A stretch of 43,987 bases of DNA, from NCBI GenBank assembly GCA_003427395.1, contig BFEA01001154.1:1-43987 (forward strand), read 5' to 3'. The notes beneath the pieces are model-generated. The model made no database searches and was not told where the DNA came from. It was given only the letters and a program-made list of their open reading frames with translations. The position numbers were made by a program, and so were the translations under genes. The stretch is from Chara braunii (Eukaryota > Streptophyta > Charophyceae > Charales > Characeae). Of the stretch, positions 1 to 8,481 are shown piece by piece. Position 1 is the stretch's first letter; each line of letters starts with the position of its first letter.

Positions 1-1359
1 ATCTAACGGTCAGTTTTCTTTTTTAATTTTTGCGGAAAATTGGTTCATTATTTTGGAATAACCCCTTGGACCAAATTTCTTTAGTTTATTTTTCCCATCG
101 TTTTGATACCTTGGACAAGGCAAACGGAGGTAGTTTCAGGCAAGAACAGTATGTAACAGTTAAGAAAAAGAGATAAAACAAAAATTAAAAATATAATTTC
201 TTTTGAATTTCGTGTAAAATACTGTGAAAGGGATTAAGAAAAAGTGATCCGTCAAGCTTATTGCAGATTTGGAGTGAAGTTAATGAAAATTTTTTGGAAA
301 GGAACGAGTCTTGGAGGTGAGCGTACGGTTGCGCAAGAAGCTCCCAAAACTCTAGTTAGTTAAACCCTAATTAGGGGAAACCTTAGTTAGGGGAAGGCTT
401 ATTCGTTTTTTTTTTTTAGTTGGATAACAACCTCGAAGAAGAAGAAGAATATATGTGAAATATTTTGCCTTTTGTATTTTTAGGCATTTTCCCTTTTTGT
501 ATAATTGATTTAAAGAAAATACTAAAAATAGGCGAAAAGAATTAATTAAAGTTTATTTTATTTTCTAAAAATTCTGATGTCTTTCTTTCGGGTTGTTGAG
601 CTAGGGGCGGAAGCTCCAAACCCGAAAAAATGCTGCCCAATTTTCGAGAAAAATTGTAAAATATTTCGAATTAATTAGGAAATAATTAGAGAAAATACTC
701 AAAAATTGGTTAAAAATTAAAATTTTCTTTGATATTTTTTCCCCTTTTGCTATACTCCTTCGGCGACTATTTTGAGCCCTCCGGCCACACCCCATCCCCA
801 CTGGGGAAGGCGAAGTGCTGCAAAAATTTTCGAGGACCTCTTGAGGTCGAGCGATTTTGCCTAAAGACATGTACAAGGGATATAAGTGTATGTAAAATAA
901 GAAAGGAGGGTGTATCGTATGTAAAGGTAATTATTGTAAATTAATTAGAGAAAAATACAGAAAAATATTGGCAGAAAGAGAAACGCATTTGCCGCGCTAC
1001 TCTCTAGCGGAGCTTTGCATGCCGCTAGGCAGTAGTCAAGGGCCAGTGGGTTTCTATAAGATAAAAGTAATTTTTATTTATTTAAATTCATTAAAATTCC
1101 TTAAAAATATTAAAATGGCTTAGAAAAAAAAATAAAGGGAAGAAGGTCATGGCCTTCTAATTTTGTTTCTTAGATAGGGGGGACATTTGTACTCCTGAGG
1201 GGTGACCGGAGCAGTCGGAGGCAGCGTTCCCTCGAGCAGAGCACACGCCTTCTATTCGAGGGAACTCGACTATAGGGCCTGTTGCCTTGTTTAGAACCGG
1301 GACTCCGCCCTGTGGCACCATAGGGGACCCTTGGATAGTTAGGAGATAGATTGACAGCG
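1..1359. other. AT-rich 5' flank, probable 5' LTR/leader of the gypsy element (LTR start not found)
   Basis: This AT-rich stretch holds no supportable gene. It contains three clear hairpins. At 586-627, TTTCGGGTT pairs with AACCCGAAA around an inner GAGCT/AGCTC. GACCTC-tt-GAGGTC lies near 834-847. TAGCGG/CCGCTA lies at 1005-1027. From about 1165 the sequence becomes GC-richer and leads into a candidate primer-binding site at 1360, so at least its last part is probably 5' LTR or leader, ending near ...TTGACA at 1350-1355. I compared it by eye with 13500-14000 and saw only a weak match: CATGGC followed by TAATT and TAGGGGG, near 1148 and 13543. The LTR boundaries are therefore unresolved. Confidence 0.35.
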
Positions 1360-1371
1360 TGATATCGGGGC
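1360..1371 (+). promoter_or_regulatory. Candidate primer-binding site (initiator Met tRNA-like)
   Basis: The sequence TGATATCGGGGC matches 9 of 12 positions of the common plant LTR-retrotransposon PBS for initiator methionine tRNA (TGGTATCAGAGC). It lies five bases after a TTGACA end, where an LTR would finish with CA, and upstream of all the coding parts of the element. The three mismatches fit an old copy. It is a weak match and should be treated as a hypothesis. Confidence 0.35.
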
Positions 1372-1480
1372 TCCCAACGAAGGGAGACGAAACGCTGCCG
1401 AAATTCAACAAGCCTTCTTCTATCATCTTTCATCTTCTCTGCCTATCCCTCCCGGTACGTTCTCTCTGGTCGCTAGTTGG

Positions 1481-2496
1481 ATGTGGCCGCGAGCGCAAGT
1501 GGAGGTTTATGAGGCCGCCATCGACTGGGATTGGAGCCTCCTCAACTCATAGAAGGGGATCTGGTGGAGCTCACGATCCCCGGGCGCAACGTTCGACACA
1601 TTGACGGCCAGTTTGGGTGGAAGTCCATAATCTTGTCCGAGGACGTGTGGCTTTGGACGCACAGAGAGCACCGGCCTGGGCAAGGAGTGGGCGTAGTGAG
1701 AGCCTACTTGTACTTAGGACCGGGCGCCGTCAAGGAGGCCGTGGTAGGGCTCACGACGACAGGGACTAGTGGCGCGGTTAGCAGGGCGTTACGCTACCTG
1801 AAGGACGAGGTAGCTGCCTTCCGAGCGGAGGACTCGCGCGACCCGTTGACTCTATTTCACGGGCGCCCTCCTCATGATATCACGGGCGAGCTGGTGATAG
1901 CGCAGGACGGGTTTTTCCCGTACAGTGTTAGGAGTCTGCAGGCGATAGTTCCGACGTTCGTAGTAGAGAGCGTCTTTGGAGGTATTGGCGGAGTGGTTGA
2001 GACATACCTAGCCTATCAGGATCTCAAGATCCTGGCGAGAAGGCCTGTCGACCTCGACTACATCTATTATTCGCTCGCGACCGGTGGGCTTCGTTGGGGC
2101 GACGAGAGGGTTCAACTTATAGAGCTGATCCGTTCGATAGACGACGAGTGGCCCTAGTCTCCGTGCGTTTGGGATTGGCTAGACCGTGAGCTCCGAGCAG
2201 GCCCCGAGTACGTGACCTGCATCGGGCGGCTCTTCTTAGACGACTGGGGAAGTTGGTGGAGTGAGGACGTCGGGCGACCTCTGATATACGGCCATCAGTT
2301 GGCGGAGTACTACCTGGCTATAGGACAGGCGCCATACCGCGTCGAGGACGAGTTTGACGACGTGGGTTGGGAGCGAGAGGACGACGAGGACGCCTGGGAG
2401 CCAGACTGGGTCGACCCGGGGAATGAGGTTGATGAGGAGGAAATTGACGTTACGGATGCCCATTTTCCCAGGATAGGAGTAGCAGTCCGGGCGTAG
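1481..2496 (+). pseudogene. Family A copy 1, unknown acidic protein (frameshift plus one stop)
   Basis: I do not recognise this protein. An ATG at 1481 opens frame 2 (MWPRAQVEVYEAAIDWDW). Near 1530 the match to copy 2 continues in frame 1 (EPPQLIEGDLVELTIP), which implies a one-base indel. The frame then runs to a TAG at 2155, past which the same frame continues to 2496. Read through, it matches copy 2 over its whole length: SEDVWLW versus GPDVHLW, DERVQLIELI versus GERGIQLIEF, and a very acidic tail ending WVDPG versus DDIDPG. No membrane segment, signal peptide or known catalytic motif is visible. It sits between the PBS-like site and gag of a gypsy element on the same strand. The family identity is seen in the sequence; the function is unknown. 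Confidence 0.6.
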
Positions 2497-2572
2497 GAGG
2501 TAGAGGAGCACGTTGGGACGACGGTTGAGTGAGCTTAGCTACTGATATCGGCGGATAGTGGAGAGCGGATTG

Positions 2573-3574
2573 ATGATAGAGCAAGTCAGTGGAGTAGAAC
2601 TTCAGATCGACGACGCCAGATGGCCTAGGCCTCCGGAGACAGTAGCGCCAGGCTGGGTGATGCTAGATCTGCCGGCCAGAGGGGTTTCCGCGGATGCGAT
2701 AGAGAGTCGATGGTCTTCTACGGTGTTGGGGCCAGACGTGCATTTGTGGATGTATGTCATCGAGATGTTTGAGCTAGACAGTCAGAGGTGGCGACGACTA
2801 GGTACGACTAGTATAGAGGTAGTGGGCCACATTTACTACTCGCGGGAGGTGCTAGCCACAGTCTATTTCCACGACATTGTGCACGATCATTGGCGAAAGG
2901 AGCAGAGCGCGAGGAGTATTTTACTGGCCCGAGCAGACTCCGCGCGGGGCGAGGTAGAGCGGCTGCACGAGGGTGTTCAGGGAGTGACGACGACCTTGAG
3001 GATTGGAGGACACTTCCCATATCCTAGCAGTCGACTGCGAGTGACACTTCTGTGCTTCGTGGCGAAGGAGCTTTGGGGACTTAGACGTTTGGGTGAGATC
3101 TACTTTGCGGCTCTTGACTTGGACGACCTCTGCCGGGGGTACACTGACAGGGATTGGGTGTTGTATGCGCAGTTTGTAGCAGGGCCGCTTGTAGGCGAGC
3201 GAGGGATCCAGTTGATCGAGTTCCTGCAGACCATTGTACCTACCGGGAGCCCCGACCTGTATTCTCTGTACCAGGCACTAGCCTTCTGGACGACACTAGA
3301 GAGAGAGGCTCGGAGGCCTACTGATCATTTAGCTGGAGTGGGACAGCTGTTAGCCGACACTCGTGAGGAGAGGCCGGGCCATCTCATCTCCACCGGNGAG
3401 GTTGAGGAGTATTACCAGCAGGTATATCCAGAAGCTGACGATCTTGCGTGGTACGCCGAGGATCGGGATTGGGAGGACTTCGATGACATAGACCCTGGGG
3501 TGACCAGGAGGACGGTTGGGGACATCACCTATAGGCCGAGGGACAGGAGGATATCCCATGGGGTCGGAGGCTAG
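2573..3574 (+). CDS. Family A copy 2, unknown acidic protein, only intact copy
   Basis: This is a 333-codon open frame from an ATG at 2573; the frame is open from 2558 but begins there without ATG. The protein is rich in Trp, Arg, Asp and Glu and ends in an acidic stretch (RDWEDFDDIDPG) with no transmembrane segment. Copies 1 and 3 align along most of it, with anchors PDVHLW, VVGHIYYSRE, LLAR, GHFPY and GERGIQLIEFL. One codon contains an N near 3396. It is the only A copy free of stops, so it is the best reference for the family. The spacing and shared strand suggest it is expressed, if at all, from the retroelement transcript. I cannot assign a function; a capsid-like, accessory or captured host gene are all open. 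Confidence 0.6.
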   Translation: MIEQVSGVELQIDDARWPRPPETVAPGWVMLDLPARGVSADAIESRWSSTVLGPDVHLWMYVIEMFELDSQRWRRLGTTSIEVVGHIYYSREVLATVYFHDIVHDHWRKEQSARSILLARADSARGEVERLHEGVQGVTTTLRIGGHFPYPSSRLRVTLLCFVAKELWGLRRLGEIYFAALDLDDLCRGYTDRDWVLYAQFVAGPLVGERGIQLIEFLQTIVPTGSPDLYSLYQALAFWTTLEREARRPTDHLAGVGQLLADTREERPGHLISTXEVEEYYQQVYPEADDLAWYAEDRDWEDFDDIDPGVTRRTVGDITYRPRDRRISHGVGG

Positions 3575-3666
3575 ATGAGGACACAAATGAGGATATGCCA
3601 GATGCGAGAGACGACTAGAGGCAGGACATATCCGAGTGAGGTTTAGAGAAGGGAGTAGCGGAGAGT

Positions 3667-3903
3667 ATGGCAGACCGGGATATGCTGAGGGTGACTCTTT
3701 CCCTGCGGCGAGATAGGACGGGTGGCTGGGAAGGAGAGGCGTTAGAGATTGTTGAGCGACAGATCGGACTCATGACGGAACATGCCTTGGAGATACGGAG
3801 GAGCCAGAGATAAGTCGAGTTTACTATCTACTTCCATGGAGTAAACGGGAGAGCGCACAACACCTACTCGACCATACTGGACCTGAGTGCGAGAGTTGTC
3901 TGA
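3667..3903 (+). pseudogene. Family B copy 1, small unknown domain with one internal stop
   Basis: An ATG at 3667 begins MADRDMLRVTLSLRRD. The frame meets a TAA at 3811 and continues in phase to a TGA at 3901. Read through, it resembles the protein at 4735-5022: a beta-like start (LRVTLSL versus YTVTVLL), a charged helix, an FTIYFHG versus YEVMIWSHG segment, then LSARV versus EARARV. The total is about 78 codons, shorter than copy 2. It lies between family A copies 2 and 3. The similarity was judged by eye and is modest, and no known family was recognised. Confidence 0.4.
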
Positions 3904-4068
3904 GGGGTTAGCAACGTCGAGAGATAGGGTGCATCGGAGGGAGTAGAGTGATGCTGACTGAGAGTCGGAAAGGAGATGAGGAGTGACTCAGTGGCCTGGT
4001 AAGCTTATGTTCTCTCACGAGAGTCCGAATCGTAAAGTGTGAGGAAGCTTGTGGGACCCAGAGAGACA

Positions 4069-4731
4069 ATGGTTGGATACGACATTCCACTTCCTGTGGC
4101 GTTAGAAGGGGCAGGGCGTATTCCGATACGGTACTTGGGAACGTTGCTCGCAGAGGGGCTCTTCCTTTGGACAGTGATACTATGAGACGAACGACCCGAG
4201 AGGACTCATGATCTAGAAGGGGTCGGACATCTGATAGCGGATAGAGCACACGATTNANAGATAGGNCTGACGCTCGCAGGGGCGAGNAGGAGTTGGTGGA
4301 GAAGCGAGTCATTGGCCAGAGTGATCATTAATCAGCAACTGGCAAGACTCTCTGGAGGGAGGACGCGTTGGAGCCGCTTGGTATACGGTCCACCACATCC
4401 GACCCTCCACCCGAGAGAGGATTGGCGATTTGGACTTCCTGCCTTCGTGATAGGGCAGACCTATGGGAGCGTAGAACGTTTGAGTAGAGCAGTGGACCAC
4501 TCACTTTACGCGCTCTGGGAGGGCTTAGCGCCCCGTTTCAGAGAAGTATACTACGTCATTTGTGTGAGGTGGGGACCGCCCAGTAGAGAGACGCTTGACG
4601 ACATCATAAACGTTACTAACTGGGTGGAATGTCTGAGCCCAGTCGATCTGATTAGGTACTACAGGAGATGGGCGGAGATCGATTACATGGGGCTGGAGGA
4701 TGTGAGGTTTCTCTTCGAGGCCGCAGCTTAG
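4069..4731 (+). pseudogene. Family A copy 3, unknown protein with one internal stop
   Basis: An ATG at 4069 opens MVGYDIPLPVALEGAG. A TGA at 4183 interrupts it and the same frame continues to a TAG at 4729. Anchors shared with copies 1 and 2 are AEGLFLW (GPDVHLW), EGVGHLIADRA (VVGHIYYSRE), SLARVIINQQLAR (SARSILLAR) and FREVYYVICVRWGPPSRETLDDI, which parallels DRDWVLYAQFVAGPLVGERGIQL. At about 220 codons it lacks the long acidic tail of the others. N calls at 4256, 4258, 4266 and 4287 leave a few residues unknown, and the codon at 4258-4260 could be a further stop. It is followed only 3 bases later by family B copy 2. Confidence 0.5.
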
Positions 4732-4734
4732 GGA

Positions 4735-5022
4735 ATGCCGGGGAGAGCGGCCACAGTGATGCGTGTTGGAGAGCAACTGGTGAGCACCGGGTACACTGTG
4801 ACGGTACTACTCCGAGCATACATAGATGGGGACTTGACAATGAGGGAGTGCAGACAACGAGCCAGGGATTTGATACACGAGCATAAAGCTGATGTACTGG
4901 CGCGGGTAACCTTCCAGACCTCGATTTCCTATGAGGTGATGATATGGTCACATGGCTATATGCGTGCGGAACACTTCCATGACGAGACGGTAGAGGAGGC
5001 TAGAGCAAGAGTGAGAGGATGA
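4735..5022 (+). CDS. Family B copy 2, small unknown protein (95 aa)
   Basis: This open frame starts at an ATG three bases after the stop of family A copy 3, in the same frame, so the two could once have been one reading frame. The 95-residue product starts MPGRAATVMRVGEQL, has a beta-like YTVTVLL, a helix rich in Arg and Glu (TMRECRQRARDL), a second strand-like block and a charged end (ETVEEARARVRG). It resembles 3667-3903 and the first part of 5363-6301 (IRAWYETTREAERL corresponds to EHFHDETVEEARARV). It is the only intact B copy. No known domain or targeting signal was recognised. Confidence 0.45.
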   Translation: MPGRAATVMRVGEQLVSTGYTVTVLLRAYIDGDLTMRECRQRARDLIHEHKADVLARVTFQTSISYEVMIWSHGYMRAEHFHDETVEEARARVRG

Positions 5023-5046
5023 GCTGGAAAAATATGAAGACTGAGA

Positions 5047-5268
5047 ATGGAAGAGGAGAGTGATGCAGTCAGAAGAGTGAGAGAGCGCATTAAAAAACTG
5101 CTTTTGAACCAGGTAAAGGAGTTGGGGAACAAGTTAAGGGAGATCTGGCCGTGCCAGGATGAGAGCAAGTTGTGTGGGGCTGAGCTCGTGACGAGAGAGT
5201 TGGAGAGTCTGTTTAGGGAGGAAAGAGAGTTATCCAGGCGTGGAGATCAGACTTTCTGGAGAGGGTAA
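5047..5268 (+). CDS. Small charged helical ORF, possible continuation of family B copy 2
   Basis: This is a 73-residue frame from an ATG at 5047, in phase with 4735-5022 and separated from it by two stops (5020 and near 5032). It is rich in Glu, Arg, Lys and Leu (RERIKKLLLNQVKELGNKL), so probably alpha-helical or coiled-coil. By position it corresponds to the part of 5363-6301 that follows the B-like domain, so the two may once have formed one longer protein. It may equally be a chance frame. No family was recognised. Confidence 0.3.
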   Translation: MEEESDAVRRVRERIKKLLLNQVKELGNKLREIWPCQDESKLCGAELVTRELESLFREERELSRRGDQTFWRG

Positions 5269-5362
5269 AGGCTAAAAGCGTATCACGCGAAGGAACTAGT
5301 AAGAGGTCTGCAGAGGGCGTAACAACGGAGGACGAGGTAACGCAGGGAGGTAGCGACAGGAC

Positions 5363-6301
5363 ATGAGCGGGACTGCACTACACACGACGGATCGGTGCTC
5401 ATTGCATGTGGTAGGGAGATTGGACGGACCATTGGTGTTGGTGATCGTAGAGCTCCAGCTCCATACCAGACTGTGCGTTGAGGAGGCAGAGTGTGTCCGC
5501 CGTGCCCTGCGTGAGGCCAGGGGGACATGACTTTGGATTGGAATAGAAGGAGGACGGAGGATAAAATACATACTCCGAGTAACACCTTTTGAAGGACGGT
5601 CGCAGATAAGGGCATGGTACGAGACGACTAGAGAGGCTGAGAGGTTGAAGATAAGCGAAGCCAGGAAAGCTGGAGAGTTAGGGAGAGTTGTAACAGACGG
5701 TGCCATACTCAGGGTGCTAGCCGCTCACGATCGGTACTGGAAGGGATCGATAAAGACTTTAGAGGCCATAGAAGATGGTGGAGATGAGGAGGACTTTGAG
5801 ACATTCTATGACATTTTGGAGCTGTCGGCAATGAGGTTACTAGTAGCTATAGCACCGACTTACCTCATGCGCTAGACAAATGATCTCATAGCTGTCTGGG
5901 AGTTGAAGGAGGAGAAATAGAGGTTGGAAGCTCTTAGAAAGAAAGTACAGGTCAGAAAGGTCGGCAAACGACTTTGGATGGCAGTAGGAGGAGAGCTTCC
6001 ACCTTCAACACGCTACCCGATTCAGGACGGGCTATGAGACCAAGGAAGGAGGGCGGAGTTAGACGCTCGGAGGCCCTTGAGTTTTGATCAGGAGACATAG
6101 GCTAGGCTAGGGACTGCGATCTGCCGCAGGTGTAGGGATCTTGTCACGGGTATACTGCAGATCCGGAGAGGCGCAACCTTGTTGGCCGATCCCGAAGGGG
6201 AGGTCTACCTAGACACAGGGATTCTAGGGATAGAGGGAGAGCACAAGATCTGCGACCGGAACCGAGTACTGGTGGCAGTGATCAGGGCAGTCGAGAGCTA
6301 G
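5363..6301 (+). pseudogene. Family B copy 3 fused to a longer unknown region, five internal stops
   Basis: From an ATG at 5363 a single phase runs 313 codons to a TAG at 6299. It is broken only by in-frame stops at 5528 (TGA), 5873 (TAG), 5918 (TAG), 6035 (TGA) and 6098 (TAG). Its first part resembles family B (a valine-rich strand, CVEEAECVRRAL, then IRAWYETTREAERL). A charged helical middle follows (ISEARKAGELGR, then an acidic GGDEEDFETFYDIL). The last part contains CRRCRDL and EGEVYLDTGILG. The lack of frameshifts over 940 bases with five stops suggests decay by point substitution. It ends shortly before the 25-bp repeat that precedes gag. Product unknown. Confidence 0.4.
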
Positions 6302-6337
6302 GGTTGGTGACGAGCGTGAACCGTGACAAGGAAACTG

Positions 6338-6462
6338 GTCTGGGCTGCGAGTTCTGAAACTTGTCCGGGCTGCGAGTTCTGAAACCGGTCCGGGCTGCGA
6401 GTTCCGTCACAGATCCGGGTTGCAGCAACTGTAATAAGTCCGGGCTGTAACAGCCGGCGAGA
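6338..6462 (+). repeat. 25-bp tandem repeat, five units, in the gag leader
   Basis: The motif GTCCGGGCTGCGAGTTCTGA recurs with starts at 6338, 6363, 6388, 6413 and 6438, exactly 25 bases apart. The last two units are diverged. It lies between the pre-gag coding array and gag. It may be a leader minisatellite created by template slippage during reverse transcription. Confidence 0.85.
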
Positions 6463-6759
6463 GTGCCTGGCTGTGTCTTCTGGTGGCCTATGGAACCAGA
6501 TACGATGGGGCCATAACCGACCATGGACGAGACAGGAGAGGAGTACAGAACATCGCCCGACCGAGCTCTGAGGGATCTGAAGGAACCAATTAGGTGGGAC
6601 GCACCGCTGAGATGGGCTGACCAAACCAATGACGGAGAGCCCGACGTAATGGGCGAGCCGGTCGTGACGGAGCCGCAGGAGGCACTGAAGATGGGAACCT
6701 CGAGCAGTCGACGAGAAGCGACGAGATGACGCTCCCCCGAGTATGAGCGGAGGGAGACC

Positions 6760-8481
6760 ATGGCGGATAGGCACAGAGACGACTGGCGGGAGAGTTCGAG
6801 GGATTCCTATTGGAGGGACAGAGATAGAGACCGAGCGCCGCCCAGGCGAGTCTTCGACCCTCAGACAGGGGAGTCGCATCCGGTCCCTTACGAGAGCAAG
6901 GACCGTTATATTAGTACGCACAAGGCCTCTGAGCCACTTACTTTTAGGGGTTATGGCATCACAGAATATCTGGAGAAGTGGGAGCTTCATGCAAGTCGGA
7001 GTTAATGGTCGGAGGAAGAGATTATAGAGAACTTCCTACTTAATGTGGACCCAAGCCTCGACAAGAAAGTTAAGGAAGCCAAGGATGGGAAATGGACTAC
7101 GTACAAAAAGAACCTCGTAGAGCTTTACAAGTTGGAGGATAACAAGTACTCCATCAAGGACCTTGAAACGATGACCCAAGATGAGGATGAGAGCATACGG
7201 GCCTTTGGGATGCGCTTCCAGAAGATCTCCGACGTGCTGATCAAGATGGGGAAGATCTAAGAGGTCGAACGCTGTAGTATCTTCATCGGACACCTGTCCA
7301 AAGATAGACAAAAGAGTATACTTAGAGATCTTCCGCGCTACAAGCTTAACTTCCCAGAAGTCCTAAAGCTTGCGACAAAGGCAGAAGCAAACGACTACAA
7401 GGACTTAGTGTGGAGAGGGATGAGGAGACGTGATTTCTCTCTCTACAAGGAGTATGCCACGGATAGATGCCCTGATTTCAAGGATCACCCTTGGTCGGAG
7501 AAGAGTGAAGCCGTGGCCGAGGAAGTGAAGGAGATAAGGGACATGGTAAAGGGATTGACAAGACANGTTACCGAGATTGTGACAAGCACAGGAGCCACGA
7601 CTTACCGGGACAAACCCGGAGGGCTCTATTCACTTCGCTGGGATCGGAGGAACACCGATTCCTGGAGGAGTGTCGAGGANAGAAATCCTCGCACGCTGAC
7701 TGATTATCGTACGAGGGAAAGAGAGAGAGACGATGAGCCATGGCGACATAGGGATGACGAGATAGACNTGGACCACAGAGCTCGCGAGACNTATGGGCGA
7801 GCTAGGAGGCTGGATGATTACTCGCGTAGCCCTCNTTATGAGGCCGATCGGGGTAGAGGCGACTCTAGAGGCCGGTGGAAGTCAGATCAGGGCCGACGAG
7901 ATGGATACAGGGACNGCAGATATGAGAGATCAGACCGAGATGGATATAGGGACGGAAGATATGAGAGGACGGATCGAGATGGCTACGGAGGTGGCGGATA
8001 TGAGAGAGGAGGTCAAGACGTGGACCGACGAGACGACTCGTGCGGACGGTATGACCGCGGGGGATACGCGAGAGAGCGGCGCGACGATTCGCGAGGATGG
8101 TACAGCCGAGGAGATCGGCGCGATGAGACACGCGGGCGATACGACGCTGGGGACCACCGAAACGATTCACGGGGACGATATGAGTCAAGAGGATCTGGGG
8201 GAAACCGCCCCAACGATTCGCGCGGTCGGAATGAGAGAGGGGGATATGGCGCCTCATCAGAGTCGTATCCCAAGTCGCCTGACCCTAGAGCAGCGAGAGG
8301 TACGACCTCCAGAGGCACGGGCGATAGGCGACCCACCCCTAGGAACTCTTGCGTCTACTGTAGAGGGGATGATTATATCAAGAGAGATTGCCCAGACTTC
8401 AAACGGGCAATAGATGAGGGGTTTGTCGTGCTTGACGACCACAAGTACGTCAAATGGGTAGATGATCTGGGAGATGTATAG
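6760..8481 (+). pseudogene. gag: Gag polyprotein of Ty3/gypsy element (internal stops)
   Basis: Gag would form the nucleocapsid shell of the particle. I chose the ATG at 6760 because it has a strong context (A at -3, G at +4) and opens the conserved frame (MADRHRDDWRESS). The N-terminal capsid-like region contains FRGYGITEYLEKWE and, after a TAA at 7003, WSEEEIIENFLL. A second TAA lies at 7258, and the frame continues unshifted. The middle (about 7680-8280) is an Arg/Asp/Gly-rich repetitive tract with recurring DGYRDGRYER-type units, typical of RNA-binding gag tails. Near 8350-8395 is a CCHC-like zinc knuckle, CVYCRGDDYIKRDC, in which the usual histidine is tyrosine. A TAG at 8479 separates it from the protease in the same frame. 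Confidence 0.85.
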
